Assembly (NCBI GenBank): GCA_014529385.2
Contig: CM043960.1
Location: forward strand, 23,198,896-23,262,895
Direction: 5' to 3'
Length of the DNA stretch: 64,000 nt
Origin: Adiantum capillus-veneris
Lineage: Eukaryota; Streptophyta; Polypodiopsida; Polypodiales; Pteridaceae
The position numbers were made by a program, and so were the translations under genes. A model generated the notes under the pieces. The model did no database searches, was not told the origin of the DNA, and saw only the letters and a list, made by a program, of their open reading frames with translations. This document shows positions 29,532 to 40,244 of this stretch, piece by piece (position 1 is the first letter of the stretch; the number at the start of each line of letters is the position of its first letter).

Positions 29532-30763
29532 TGTAAGGTGCAGCGGAATGAATGTTTGAACTTTGCTCAAGATGAGTGCTCCGAACTGTGCTCAAGGTTC
29601 CTTTTTGTCCTTATGGAAGGAAGAGCCTTCCGTTCTAAATGAGAGAGTGCAATGATCACAAACAAAATGAATGGACACTAGTGTGCTAGTGTATGAGACT
29701 GAGAGATAAAGAGAGAAGAGAATACGACACCAAAGACGTCGTAAAACCCTCCTCCGAAGGCCCCACTCTCGTCGGCGAGAGTGGTCTACTATTGATTGCA
29801 CAAATCTCTACAATGCTTGGACTCGCTGACGATGTCGACGACAATGAGGACGACGACAAGACGGGCTAAAATCTGAAAATGCTAATGGCTGAAATTTGCA
29901 AATCTTTATCTGCCGAATTCTGACTCCATGTCGGTGACGATGTCGATGACGACGATGCAACGATGACGCGCTGAAAACGCAGATGCTGAAATCTGCATTT
30001 TCCGGGCTGAAACTGTAAACCTTGCGGAAACTGACCGTGCGGCGAGGAACTGCTGCGGGAAGGTGAGATCTGCGAGGTTCGGGGGTTCTTTTGCGGTGTT
30101 TAAAGGCTGAAAACTGAAAACGCTGGTGGTTCTTGAGGTTCCGTTGTGGAGAATTTGCAAAACGCTAGGGTATGATGCAGATGCAAAAACGCTAGGGCTG
30201 AAAATTTGCAAATCTGTCGCCGGTTGTTCTGCAAATGCAAAACGCTAGGCTCGTCTGCTGTGTCGTGATGGCGCCGGGGTTGATCTGCTGTGCACCAAAA
30301 CGCCAGGGCTGATCTGATCCAAAAACGCTAGCTTTATGCTGTGAAGCAAAAACGCTAGGGCTTGGGGTTGTGCTGAGAAGTTGCCTAATGAGCGAGTGCT
30401 CCTACTGCCTCTTTTGCCAATTAGTGCTAGTCTAGGTTTGCTTATATACAAACTTACTCAATTTGCCCTACCTACTTTCCAACAAAAGTCACTTAAAAAT
30501 AATAAGTGAAAAATGTCAAAAATAGGGAAAATAGGCTAAGTGCACTAGAAAATTTCCCTGAAGGATTTTGATGGGAATGCTTATGATCATGCTGTGTGCA
30601 ACCAGAGGATATGCATCTACATTAAGTGTCTGGACATGCACGGTCTGCGAACAGACTCACAAAAGTGCAAGATCACTTCTAATCTAGACTGACTGGATTG
30701 ACTGAACCCTTGTCGTGCTGTAGCTTGTCCATAGACACATAGGGTTGGATGTGGCACGTGACA
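29532..30763 (-). repeat. 5' LTR of element E
   Basis: 1232 bp, TGTAAGGTGC...GGCACGTGACA, A-family LTR with one base changed in the terminal palindrome. It abuts the GA tract that forms the tail of LINE copy 1. Confidence 0.87.
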
Positions 30764-30768
30764 GGAAG

Positions 30769-30868
<100 letters not shown>

Positions 30869-31105
30869 GAAATGAAATGATATATTAACGTCTACAAGAG
30901 GCCAAAATGACCTATGAGACCAACTGATTACAATGATGAGTCTAGTACCAAGTCTGGGTACAAACAAGAAAACTACAAACAAAGAACTGATAGGAGTGCT
31001 ACCGACTCCTATGGGTGGCTGGTAGGCTGAGCAATGGTATCATGCCATAAAGGTACAAAGTGGGGATAAGTGTCACCATGATACAATATAGCAATAGCAT
31101 GAAGC

Positions 31106-34100
31106 CTATCCCGATCGACATTCTGGGCGGCGTGCTAGAATCCTGTGGATCCTCTGCCGCAATCTCCGCCAGTGCTGCGTGGCTCCCCTTCTCAGTCGCG
31201 GTCGTCTCGATCTCCCTAACTCTATAGCTCGATCAATGAGAGTACCGCTGATGTGTGTATGGGTGGGAACCGAGCTCTCTGGTGGTGGTGTCCCCTCTGA
31301 CTCTGTGGTACTCAGACTGAAGAAATTTGAGATGCGTCTCTGGGACTGTCTCTGTCTTTGCCCATTCAATAGAGCGTCTCTATGTCTCTGAATCTCAAGT
31401 AGGAATAATCCGAGACATCTTTGATCCTGATATCTCATGACTCTGTCTAACGAGTCAAAACCATCTATGAATAGACAATGAAAGCGTCCCCGTATCTCAT
31501 AGTAGACTGTGCAGCGACATATGTAGTGAAACTCTGTCTCTGGCTCTGCATGGCATAACTGACATATCCTACTGTCTGCTGGTATGCCTCTGAATCTACC
31601 TGTCTCAATCCCAAGCTGGTGTGAAGATGTGCGAATCTGGCCAATAGCACATCGTAACCTATGAGATAGATGTGTGTCCATGTAACTGGGCCGTGTGACA
31701 AATCCGTCTGTCGTGAGTTGAAGAAGATGTTCTCTATAGAAAACCCTCTTCGTACCCAACTCCCGTGATGGTTCTATCCATGTCCTCTTGCTATCAAGCT
31801 GGATAAGATCCTGCCGAATGAGTCTAGTAGTCTCCATCCGTGTAAGAGCCAAGGATGGTGCATCAAGAGAATACTGGAAAGGGGGCAGCCTGTCCATGCT
31901 GAAACCATGCCTCTGAAACCATGAGTTCATCTGTGCATACCAACATGATGTATCTCCCTGTAATGCCAGCTGTCTGGATGACTCGAGAGCAAGCCTGGCA
32001 TACGTGTCCCTGGTGGTGTCCCATAAGGTGTGTACAAATGATACTGATCTGGTGAGTGCCTCAACCTCCATAGGTGGGGCAGCCAGCTCCGCTCGAATGA
32101 TGTCATGTGGGACTGAGGCCTTGGCTCTAATCAGCCTAGAAATCATAGATATTAGGGGTCTCTCCATATTAGTCCATCCAGCACTGTCAATAGACGGTCC
32201 CCAAACCTGAACCGCGTAGTGCATAACTGAAGCGACCAAAGTATCGAAAAGCCAGAGCTTTGTTCGAGGTTCCTGGAACTGAACTTGCGAGCAAATCCTC
32301 TCTAAACCACCTAGGGCTGCATAGGCACGAGTCAATCTAGTGTCTGCTGCTACTTTCAGTGTGAACCTCGGTCCACTAAAGACCACCCCAAGATATGTGT
32401 ATGCATCAGTGTACTCCATACTGTCCTGTCCATATGTGAAAGTAGGTGCTGATCTCCTAACCCACTGTGGCGTGGTATTAAATACCATGACCTTGGTTTT
32501 ACCAAGGTTGACAGACAATCCACTATCCTCTGCAAAACTATGCAATGCGTCCAAATGTCTCTGCATACCCTCTGGCGATTCTGATATCAACACGATATCG
32601 TCAGCATACAATAAAAGAGGGATCCATGTCCCTGCAAGCTGAGCACCTCTATCACCTCCTCTGTCAATATTATCAGAGACCCCATCAACATACATACCAA
32701 ATAAAGTAGAGGACAGTGGGCATCCCTGTTTCACTCTGATGGTGGAGTGAACTATGTCGGATATCCCCTCTGATGTGCGTACATGACCCATCACTGAACT
32801 GTACAATGCCATGATCCCCCACATCAGCTCTGTGGGTACCCCCAATTCCATAAGCCGGTGCATCAATCTGGCCCTCGGCACTGTGTCAAAGGCTTTGCGA
32901 AAATCCACAAAGCTGCAGTATATCCGTCTACCATGTGCTCGACCCTCCTCAATGATAGCTCTGAGTGTAAAGACATGATCTAGTGTGGAGAAACCCCTTC
33001 TGAAACCAGCCTGCCCAGGTGCTCGTATGCCCATAATCTCTGCCCAACTGCTCAGCCTATGCTCGAGGATGGATGCATATAACCGTGCCAATGTGTGTCC
33101 TACCATGATAGTACGGTAATTCCCCGGCACTGTGGGGTCACCTGTCTTGAAGATAGGTACAATAGTAGATAATCTCCAAGACTCAGGGAGACCCTCACAC
33201 ATGACACGGTTGAATATCCGTGCAAGCATCTCTGCCAACAAATCCCCAGCATGTATAATGTGCTCTGCTACCAAACCCTCATGATCCTGTGCCCGTCTGG
33301 TCTTCATCCTGTCAATGGCCTCCTTTACCATCTCAGTGGTAAAGAAGGTGCTCGTAGCCGGACATGGTTGTGGTGGGTCTGGTAATGGTGGTTGTCCAGG
33401 TACAGTGTATAAAGATGTTGCATATTGCCCCCATATCTCTGTAGAAGTAATCACTGGTGGGGGAGACTTCTCATGGAATAGACGCCAAGCCTCTCCTGAA
33501 TCTCTACTAAGGAAGAGCTGATATAAATCTTGCTCCATCTGGACCAAGAAAGCTCGCTTCTTTCGCCGCACTAGTCGTCGTGTAGCAATGCGAGACTGTC
33601 TATAGGTGATCACTCCCAATGTAAGGTCCCGCTGTATCTGAGCTCTCCTCTGTCGACACTCCTCATCATACCAGTTGTTCTGAGGCATGTGCCCAGAACG
33701 ACGTCTCTGCCCAGGCTGAGTGTGTGGATATGCCTCTGTCGCTGCCCCATGTAATGTCACTGTCAGCATAGATGTGATCTCCTCCACTGTGTATACTGGC
33801 TCTGATGTGCATAAAAGCCTACGTATCTCCTCTACATAGACTGAGTCAGTCTCTGGTGTAAAAGTATAGCGTGTATGTCCACCATCCCGTGAGGCCTGAG
33901 ATGTATTGTACTCAAAGGAGACTGATAATGTTAAAAGTGCATGATCTACTGCTATCCCAACTGGCCTGGGCCCCACTGTGAAATCCTGAATGTGAGAGAT
34001 AAAGCTCGGATGTGTCAGAACATAGTCTACAGTGCTGGACCCATGTCTATGTGGAAAACAAGTAAAACCTGTAGATAATGGGAAAGTCGTTAAGCCATTC

Positions 34101-34717
34101 AGTATGGCTAAACTGTGAGTAGTCGTCATCTCTCTCAGGTATCTCCCATACTGTGTATGCTCTCTGTCGTGTGAGCATCTCTCAAGTCCCAACTCCTCTG
34201 GCTCTAGCTCTCTAAGCATCTCCTCTGATGTGTCATAGAAGACTGTCTGTGAGCTGCCTGTACGGGCATTGAAATCCCCCAGGAGTATGATGTCTCCATC
34301 TCTGGAGAACTCCCAGATATCATCATCAAGTATAGAGTAAGGAGACTGTCCTCTGGGTGAAGCATATACTGAAGTGCTGGGAGGAAAATAGCATATGGCG
34401 ATGTACAAGAAACGTCCAGTCTCTGCCCTCAGCCTCACCCACAAGTATCTGGCCTGATCATCTCTCCGAACTATGTGCAATAGTGGTTGGAGCTCCTCTC
34501 TGAAAAGAACTGCTACACCTCCTGATCCTCTAGTCCCATGTGCAGTTCTGGTGCATGTCCTACAAGCTGTCTCCCATCTGTATCCTGATATGTGCGGCAT
34601 CAACTGTCCTGGAGCCTGATGAGTCTCTGAGTAGAAAACAATGTCTCTGTCTCTGAAGCTATCCTCAAAGGCCCCCACATCAAGTCTATACGAACCATTA
34701 CAGTTCCAAACTGCCAT
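31106..34717 (-). CDS. LINE copy 1 ORF2: AP-like endonuclease and reverse transcriptase
   Basis: 1203 codons, uninterrupted. N-terminal exonuclease-endonuclease-phosphatase domain: Asn7 (WNCNGS), Glu31 (SETHQ), Asp148/Asn150 (LLGDFNARTG), Asp231 (STVDYVL) and the Asp258-His259 pair (AVDHALLTLS), the full active-site set that nicks target DNA. RT spans about 500-760 with FVDFRKAF (Asp605), KQGCPLSSTLFGMYVD and the catalytic YADD at 704-707. The C-terminal third ends with a Cys-rich knuckle (CQLCHAEPETEFHYICRC) and a basic Arg-rich tail (RRPRLRRGATQHWRRLRQR). It starts 30 bases after the ORF1 stop. Being open throughout, it is the best candidate for an active driver of the (TC)n-tailed family. 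Confidence 0.92.
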   Translation of the reverse strand: MAVWNCNGSYRLDVGAFEDSFRDRDIVFYSETHQAPGQLMPHISGYRWETACRTCTRTAHGTRGSGGVAVLFREELQPLLHIVRRDDQARYLWVRLRAETGRFLYIAICYFPPSTSVYASPRGQSPYSILDDDIWEFSRDGDIILLGDFNARTGSSQTVFYDTSEEMLRELEPEELGLERCSHDREHTQYGRYLREMTTTHSLAILNGLTTFPLSTGFTCFPHRHGSSTVDYVLTHPSFISHIQDFTVGPRPVGIAVDHALLTLSVSFEYNTSQASRDGGHTRYTFTPETDSVYVEEIRRLLCTSEPVYTVEEITSMLTVTLHGAATEAYPHTQPGQRRRSGHMPQNNWYDEECRQRRAQIQRDLTLGVITYRQSRIATRRLVRRKKRAFLVQMEQDLYQLFLSRDSGEAWRLFHEKSPPPVITSTEIWGQYATSLYTVPGQPPLPDPPQPCPATSTFFTTEMVKEAIDRMKTRRAQDHEGLVAEHIIHAGDLLAEMLARIFNRVMCEGLPESWRLSTIVPIFKTGDPTVPGNYRTIMVGHTLARLYASILEHRLSSWAEIMGIRAPGQAGFRRGFSTLDHVFTLRAIIEEGRAHGRRIYCSFVDFRKAFDTVPRARLMHRLMELGVPTELMWGIMALYSSVMGHVRTSEGISDIVHSTIRVKQGCPLSSTLFGMYVDGVSDNIDRGGDRGAQLAGTWIPLLLYADDIVLISESPEGMQRHLDALHSFAEDSGLSVNLGKTKVMVFNTTPQWVRRSAPTFTYGQDSMEYTDAYTYLGVVFSGPRFTLKVAADTRLTRAYAALGGLERICSQVQFQEPRTKLWLFDTLVASVMHYAVQVWGPSIDSAGWTNMERPLISMISRLIRAKASVPHDIIRAELAAPPMEVEALTRSVSFVHTLWDTTRDTYARLALESSRQLALQGDTSCWYAQMNSWFQRHGFSMDRLPPFQYSLDAPSLALTRMETTRLIRQDLIQLDSKRTWIEPSRELGTKRVFYREHLLQLTTDGFVTRPSYMDTHLSHRLRCAIGQIRTSSHQLGIETGRFRGIPADSRICQLCHAEPETEFHYICRCTVYYEIRGRFHCLFIDGFDSLDRVMRYQDQRCLGLFLLEIQRHRDALLNGQRQRQSQRRISNFFSLSTTESEGTPPPESSVPTHTHISGTLIDRAIELGRSRRPRLRRGATQHWRRLRQRIHRILARRPECRSG

Positions 34718-34747
34718 CCTGAGAGTGGTCCCATAGGTCTCGCACCG

Positions 34748-35617
34748 TCATGTAGAGCGGTGCTCTGTAATCACTACTCGTCCATTTCTGTAGAAAGCTA
34801 ACTTCCCCTTCTCCCTTGCTGCTATAATCTCTGGCATGGCCTCTCTCATATGTGCAAGCTGTGAGAGCGTAAGATCATCTCCTAAAAAGATGCCTTTTTT
34901 CTTGAGGGTTGGCCTCTTCTTTAAAAAGTCTTTCTTTTCTTCCATGGAGGGAAAGCGCAAAATGAGAGCCCGTCCTTTTGAACTCTCCCCATTACCTTCA
35001 CTCTTCTTGCCCACTCTCCAAGCTTGTGTGTGCGAGGGCTTCTCCACCCCCATCATGGACATGAGGCTCTTCACCTCTTGGTCCACCTTATCTGAATCTT
35101 TTAGGCCGGTCACTCTCACGTGTAGAGCGCGTACCCTTCTTCGTTGTTCCTCTTCTAGTGTTTTGTTGATGATGTCGGGTGTAGTCGGAATTTCTTTGCC
35201 CTTTCCCTTCTTGACAACTTCAATCCATTTTTCAGCCTCGTCCATTTTCTTTTGTGTTTTGGAGAGAACCTCCACCCATGAGGTCTTCGTTCCTCCTTCC
35301 TCCTTTATTTCTTTGACTTGTGCTCGTATACTATTCAGCTCGTCAATCATTGATGGCTGAATTTCCCCATCTTCAAGGTGTCTTCCCTCTTTGGTTTCGT
35401 CGAGTTCCTCCCGAAGGGCTGAGATGCTACTTTTTAAAGCTTGAATTTCATCCCGGAACTCCTTGCGTTCTAGTTCCCTCGCCTGTTCCTCCCTCTTTTT
35501 CCATTCGAGAATTAAATTCTTCTCTTTCTTCCACTCATCCATGTGGGCTTTGCATTCTTTCAAATCCTTTTCAATGGCTGTCATCCTCTTGCTTGTGACC
35601 ATGTAGTGCGCCGCCAT
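34748..35617 (-). CDS. LINE copy 1 ORF1: RNA-binding chaperone-like protein
   Basis: 289 codons. Residues 1-90 are charged and heptad-rich (coiled coil). A central part (VRALHVRVTGLKDSDKVDQ, ALILRFPSMEEKKDFLKKRP) and a C-terminal part (IFLGDDLTLSQLAHMREAMPEI, AFYRNGRVVI) follow. The order coiled coil, RRM-like, basic C-terminal domain recalls vertebrate L1 ORF1p, whereas many plant LINE ORF1 proteins carry a CCHC knuckle, which is absent here. It would coat LINE RNA as a trimer (inference). Copy 2 carries a colinear ORF1 at 39321-40214. Confidence 0.8.
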   Translation of the reverse strand: MAAHYMVTSKRMTAIEKDLKECKAHMDEWKKEKNLILEWKKREEQARELERKEFRDEIQALKSSISALREELDETKEGRHLEDGEIQPSMIDELNSIRAQVKEIKEEGGTKTSWVEVLSKTQKKMDEAEKWIEVVKKGKGKEIPTTPDIINKTLEEEQRRRVRALHVRVTGLKDSDKVDQEVKSLMSMMGVEKPSHTQAWRVGKKSEGNGESSKGRALILRFPSMEEKKDFLKKRPTLKKKGIFLGDDLTLSQLAHMREAMPEIIAAREKGKLAFYRNGRVVITEHRST

Positions 35618-35665
35618 TTGTCTTGCCTTATTTGTTTCACTTTCTGAGAGAGAGGAGAGAGCAAC

Positions 35666-37019
<1,354 letters not shown>

Positions 37020-37029
37020 TACCCCTCTC

Positions 37030-37497
37030 TTGAAAGAATCGTAACCGCCCTCAATTATGCCTTCAAAATCAATCATCAGCTAGAAACTAGTTCAGTAGAA
37101 ACTGACTCTAGACGAGCGACACAAATCCAACACTTGCACAAAAACGACAGTCACTGAACATCCACATCACATTCAAATCAAATCACATAAAGTCCATCAA
37201 GATCTTCTCTTGGCAACGTGTTTAGCAATCGCGTCTAGATCCACATTGGATCTCATTGATGTCGGATTGACTAATTCTTATTGCTATCATGTCCATCTCA
37301 TATGAAAGCTCATGACTGAAATGCTGCAATCATTTTGTCTTTTAAACTTGCACTCAGACACGACTCACAAGAGAGTGCACACGTAAATCAAAATCATTTC
37401 GGGAAGTCCCATGTCGAAGTACTTCTTTCATAAATTCATATAGGAGAATACTGTCAGTCCATCATTATCCCTGAAATCCAAAGGAAAATTAGTGACT
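37030..37497. other. Non-coding stretch between element F chromodomain and its LTR
   Basis: Nothing recognisable. In position it is the 3' untranslated part of F. Confidence 0.4.
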
Positions 37498-38138
37498 TTA
37501 TTCCATCTGGGTAACGTGTGACAAAGGAGCGGAGTGACCCCCCTCTTGTGCAGTCCCGTCTACACGAGATTCTTGATCCATGAGATCTCTCGGAATAGAC
37601 GAAGCTAGACAGAAAGCCTCAAGGTAAAGTTCCAATATCTGAGGAGTATCTGCTAGGTCCTCCTCCTCCATCCACTTCACATCCAATGCCGGATAGTTCT
37701 TGACTAAGAACCACCGTTCACTTTACCTTTCTCTTTCCTTTCCTGGTGAGCCAATATGTGTTCTAGAACGAGAATCTCCTCGCTCTCTTCCACTTCAGGT
37801 TGCTTCTTAGGCTCCCTGTGGATTGGCACCTCACCCTTGAAAGGTCTCAAAAGACTCACATGAAAAGCATTGTGAATCTTCTAAGTATCTGGCAACTTCA
37901 ATCTGAAGGATACATCATTTATCTTCTCTTGAATCTGGAAAGGGCCATAGTACCGCATTCTTACCTTTGGAAAAAGCCGCTCCTTTCCCTTTCGTTTCCT
38001 TAGGCGTGCCTTCTCAAATTGTAAGAGTACCCAATCATCTCCCCTTTCGTTTCGTTGATTCTTGTCGGATTCCTTCTTATGCCGTGCTTGAGACTTCTCA
38101 AGAGCCTCGCGAGCCTTGGCCAAAAGCAGTATCTAGAT
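37498..38138 (-). pseudogene. Element F: integrase C-terminus and chromodomain remnant
   Basis: Minus strand: 38123-37881 reads ALEKSQARHKKESDKNQRN, WVLLQFEKARLRKRKGKERL and MRYYGPFQIQEKINDVSF, matching the integrase C-terminal and GPF/Y module of D almost block for block. The chromodomain follows after a frame change (LDVKWMEEEDLADTPQILEL at 37686-37600). Upstream pol is missing beyond 38139. The LVKFK part of the chromodomain is broken near 37710. Remnant only; function lost. Confidence 0.82.
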
Positions 38139-38369
38139 CTAGATCTTTGTGATCTGCTTCAAAAATCTATGGGGAAGTCTTTGTTCTACCAGTTGATTCC
38201 TGTTTTCTTTTCTTTCCTTGTGCCTTGGGACCTGTGGGTAGCTTCGGTAGTTTCCCCAGTCCGTTGGCACGTCAGTCTCAATCATCGGAACCCTGAGACG
38301 CACTATCATCTGATCCCCTTTCTCCACAATCCTCTGATGAACTTGCATCTGGTTCCCTTTGCGCTTTCA
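38139..38369. other. Unassigned 230-bp segment
   Basis: Begins with CTAGATCTAGATCT. The minus frame is open over 69 codons without a recognisable domain. Confidence 0.3.
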
Positions 38370-38845
38370 TCAGCCTCAAAACCTTAGCAACCTTGCGTTT
38401 TTCAGCCTATCGCTAGCGTTTGCAGATTTCAGCATAAGCACCCACAACCTCATCGTTTTCAGCTTCTTCCATCAATAGCGTTTTAAGTTCCAGCCTCATT
38501 GCCAAGAGTTCCCTTTGCGTTTTCAAATTCAGCCCACTAGCATTTTTGAAGCATACCAGCCCTTGCAGATTTCAGCCCATAGCCTCTTCGGATCAGCATC
38601 CTCATCCAAAGTTTGCAAGTCGGTATAAGATCCACTAGTGTTTTAAGATTTTAGCCCATAACAATGTCAGTACCGTCACATCCAAGCATCGAGTGCATGA
38701 TCCCATCAACATCTTAGCATCTAGATCCATTGTATACACATTTGCGCAATCTAATAAATACCACTCTAGCAATAGAGTGGGGGCCTTAGGAGGGGGGTTT
38801 GGGACCCCATCTGGTGTTATTCTTCTCTCTCTCTCTCGCTCCCGC
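38370..38845 (+). repeat. A-family LTR fragment, inverted relative to elements A, C and E
   Basis: Reverse complement of the A/E LTR body: GCGTTTTTCAGCC and TTTGCAGATTTCAGC blocks, then a counterpart of the LTR segment TTGCACAAATCTCTACAATG. The GGGGGCCTTAGGAGG/TGGTGTTATTC stretch at 38785-38828 corresponds to E LTR 29720-29775. It stops in a TC-rich tract where LINE copy 2 begins. Confidence 0.65.
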
Positions 38846-39084
38846 TCCCGTTGCCTTGTTGCCTCGTGCTCCCGCACCCATTGCCTTGCTCCCGCGCTCC
38901 TGCTGCCTTGCTCCTGCTGCCCTCGCGCTCCCGCTACCCTGCCCCGCCTCGCGCTCCTGCTACCCTGCCTCGCCTCGCGCTCCCACTGCCTCTCCCTCTC
39001 TCGTGCTCCCGTTGCCCTGTTGCCTCGCGCTCTCCCCCTCTGCAACCCCCCCCCCCCCCCCCCCCCCCCTCCCTTTTGCGTAGA

Positions 39085-39215
39085 GAGAGAAAGTTGAGAG
39101 TATTCAAGCGTAGAGAGAGAAAGCTGCTAGTGCGTAGAGAGAGAAAGCTGAGAATTTTCAAGCGTAGAGAGAGAAAAAGTAGAAAGAGAAAACTTGCACG
39201 CGTAGAGAGAGAAAG
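39085..39215 (+). repeat. TAGAGAGAGAAAG minisatellite in LINE copy 2 5' UTR
   Basis: Five or six copies of GCGTAGAGAGAGAAAG separated by variable CTGAGAATTTTCAA-type spacers. Confidence 0.8.
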
Positions 39216-39320
39216 GGAAAAGAATAAAAAAATAAAAAAATCCCCCTCTTCCACTTCCCCACTTTATCCTCTTCTTCACTTCATTCTATCTCTCTCTCTC
39301 TTCTTTTGTGGCCTTCAATC

Positions 39321-40214
39321 ATGAGGAAACAAAATGGCAAGGATGACCCTATGGTGGAGGATGCCATTCAAAAATGCAAAGAAGAAATGAACGAGTCCAT
39401 CAACAAGATTAATCGCCACCTCCTAGGTACTATTAAGGCACTCGACGAGCGCGTGTCAGCACAAGAAAGCACGATACATACACTTGAGGATTGTGTGAAG
39501 GCCCAAGATGAGGAAATCGCACTACTCAAGAAAGAGCTTGCAGAGGTGCGATCGCAGAATGTCCTCGAAGAGGGAGAGCTTCAGCCCTCAGTAATCGAAG
39601 AGCTTAACACGATTAAAGAACAAGTGCGGGCCATCAAAGAAGGTGAGGAGCAACAAAAAGAAATGACAACCTCGTGGGTAGATGTCATCACAAAGACTCA
39701 ACAAAAGGCAGAAGAGGCCGAGAAATGGATCGAGATTGTCAAGAAAGGAAAGGGCAATGAAATAATTACCACCCCCACACCAACCATCATTAACCTTACA
39801 CTAGAAGAGGAGCAAAGGAGACGTGTGCGGGCCTTACACGTAAGGATATGTGGCCTTAGAGACCGTGATAATGTGGATGAAGAGGTGAAAGAACTCATGA
39901 CTGTGGTGGGGGTTAACGAGCATACGCATACAAGGGCTTGGAGAGTGGGCAATAAGAAAAGTGGGAGCAATGGGGAAACCTCGAAGGAAAGGGCACTCAT
40001 CCTCCGTTTCCCCTCCATGGAAGTGAAAAAGAACTTCTTGAAGAAGAGACCGACTCTAAAAAAGACAAGCATCTTTCTTGGATATGACCTCACCCTCTCG
40101 CAGATTGATCATATGCAAGAGGTAATGCCGGAAATTAGAGCAGCAAGGGAGAAAGGGAAGATCGCTTTTTATAGGGATGGAAGGGTGGTGATACTAGAGC
40201 GACGCTTTGCATGA
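39321..40214 (+). CDS. LINE copy 2 ORF1
   Basis: About 297 codons from the ATG at 39321 (MRKQNGKDDPMVEDAIQ). Heptad-rich helix residues (ALDERVSAQESTIHTLED) are followed by a WVDVITKTQQKAEEAEKWIE segment, an RRM-like VRALHVRICGLRDRDNVDE to ALILRFPSMEVKKNFLKKRP, and a C-terminal FLGYDLTLSQIDHM to AFYRDGRVVI. It is colinear with copy 1 ORF1, with extra N-terminal residues. It remains open although ORF2 is broken. The role is expected to be RNA binding during target-primed reverse transcription. Confidence 0.8.
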   Translation: MRKQNGKDDPMVEDAIQKCKEEMNESINKINRHLLGTIKALDERVSAQESTIHTLEDCVKAQDEEIALLKKELAEVRSQNVLEEGELQPSVIEELNTIKEQVRAIKEGEEQQKEMTTSWVDVITKTQQKAEEAEKWIEIVKKGKGNEIITTPTPTIINLTLEEEQRRRVRALHVRICGLRDRDNVDEEVKELMTVVGVNEHTHTRAWRVGNKKSGSNGETSKERALILRFPSMEVKKNFLKKRPTLKKTSIFLGYDLTLSQIDHMQEVMPEIRAAREKGKIAFYRDGRVVILERRFA

Positions 40215-40244
40215 TGGTGCGAGATCTATGGGACCACAATAAAG

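Noticed and set aside
38693-39324. Pro/Ser/Cys-rich ORFs over the 5' part of LINE copy 2
   Set aside because: Low-complexity CTCCCG and poly(C) sequence; no conserved domain. Position is a LINE 5' UTR.
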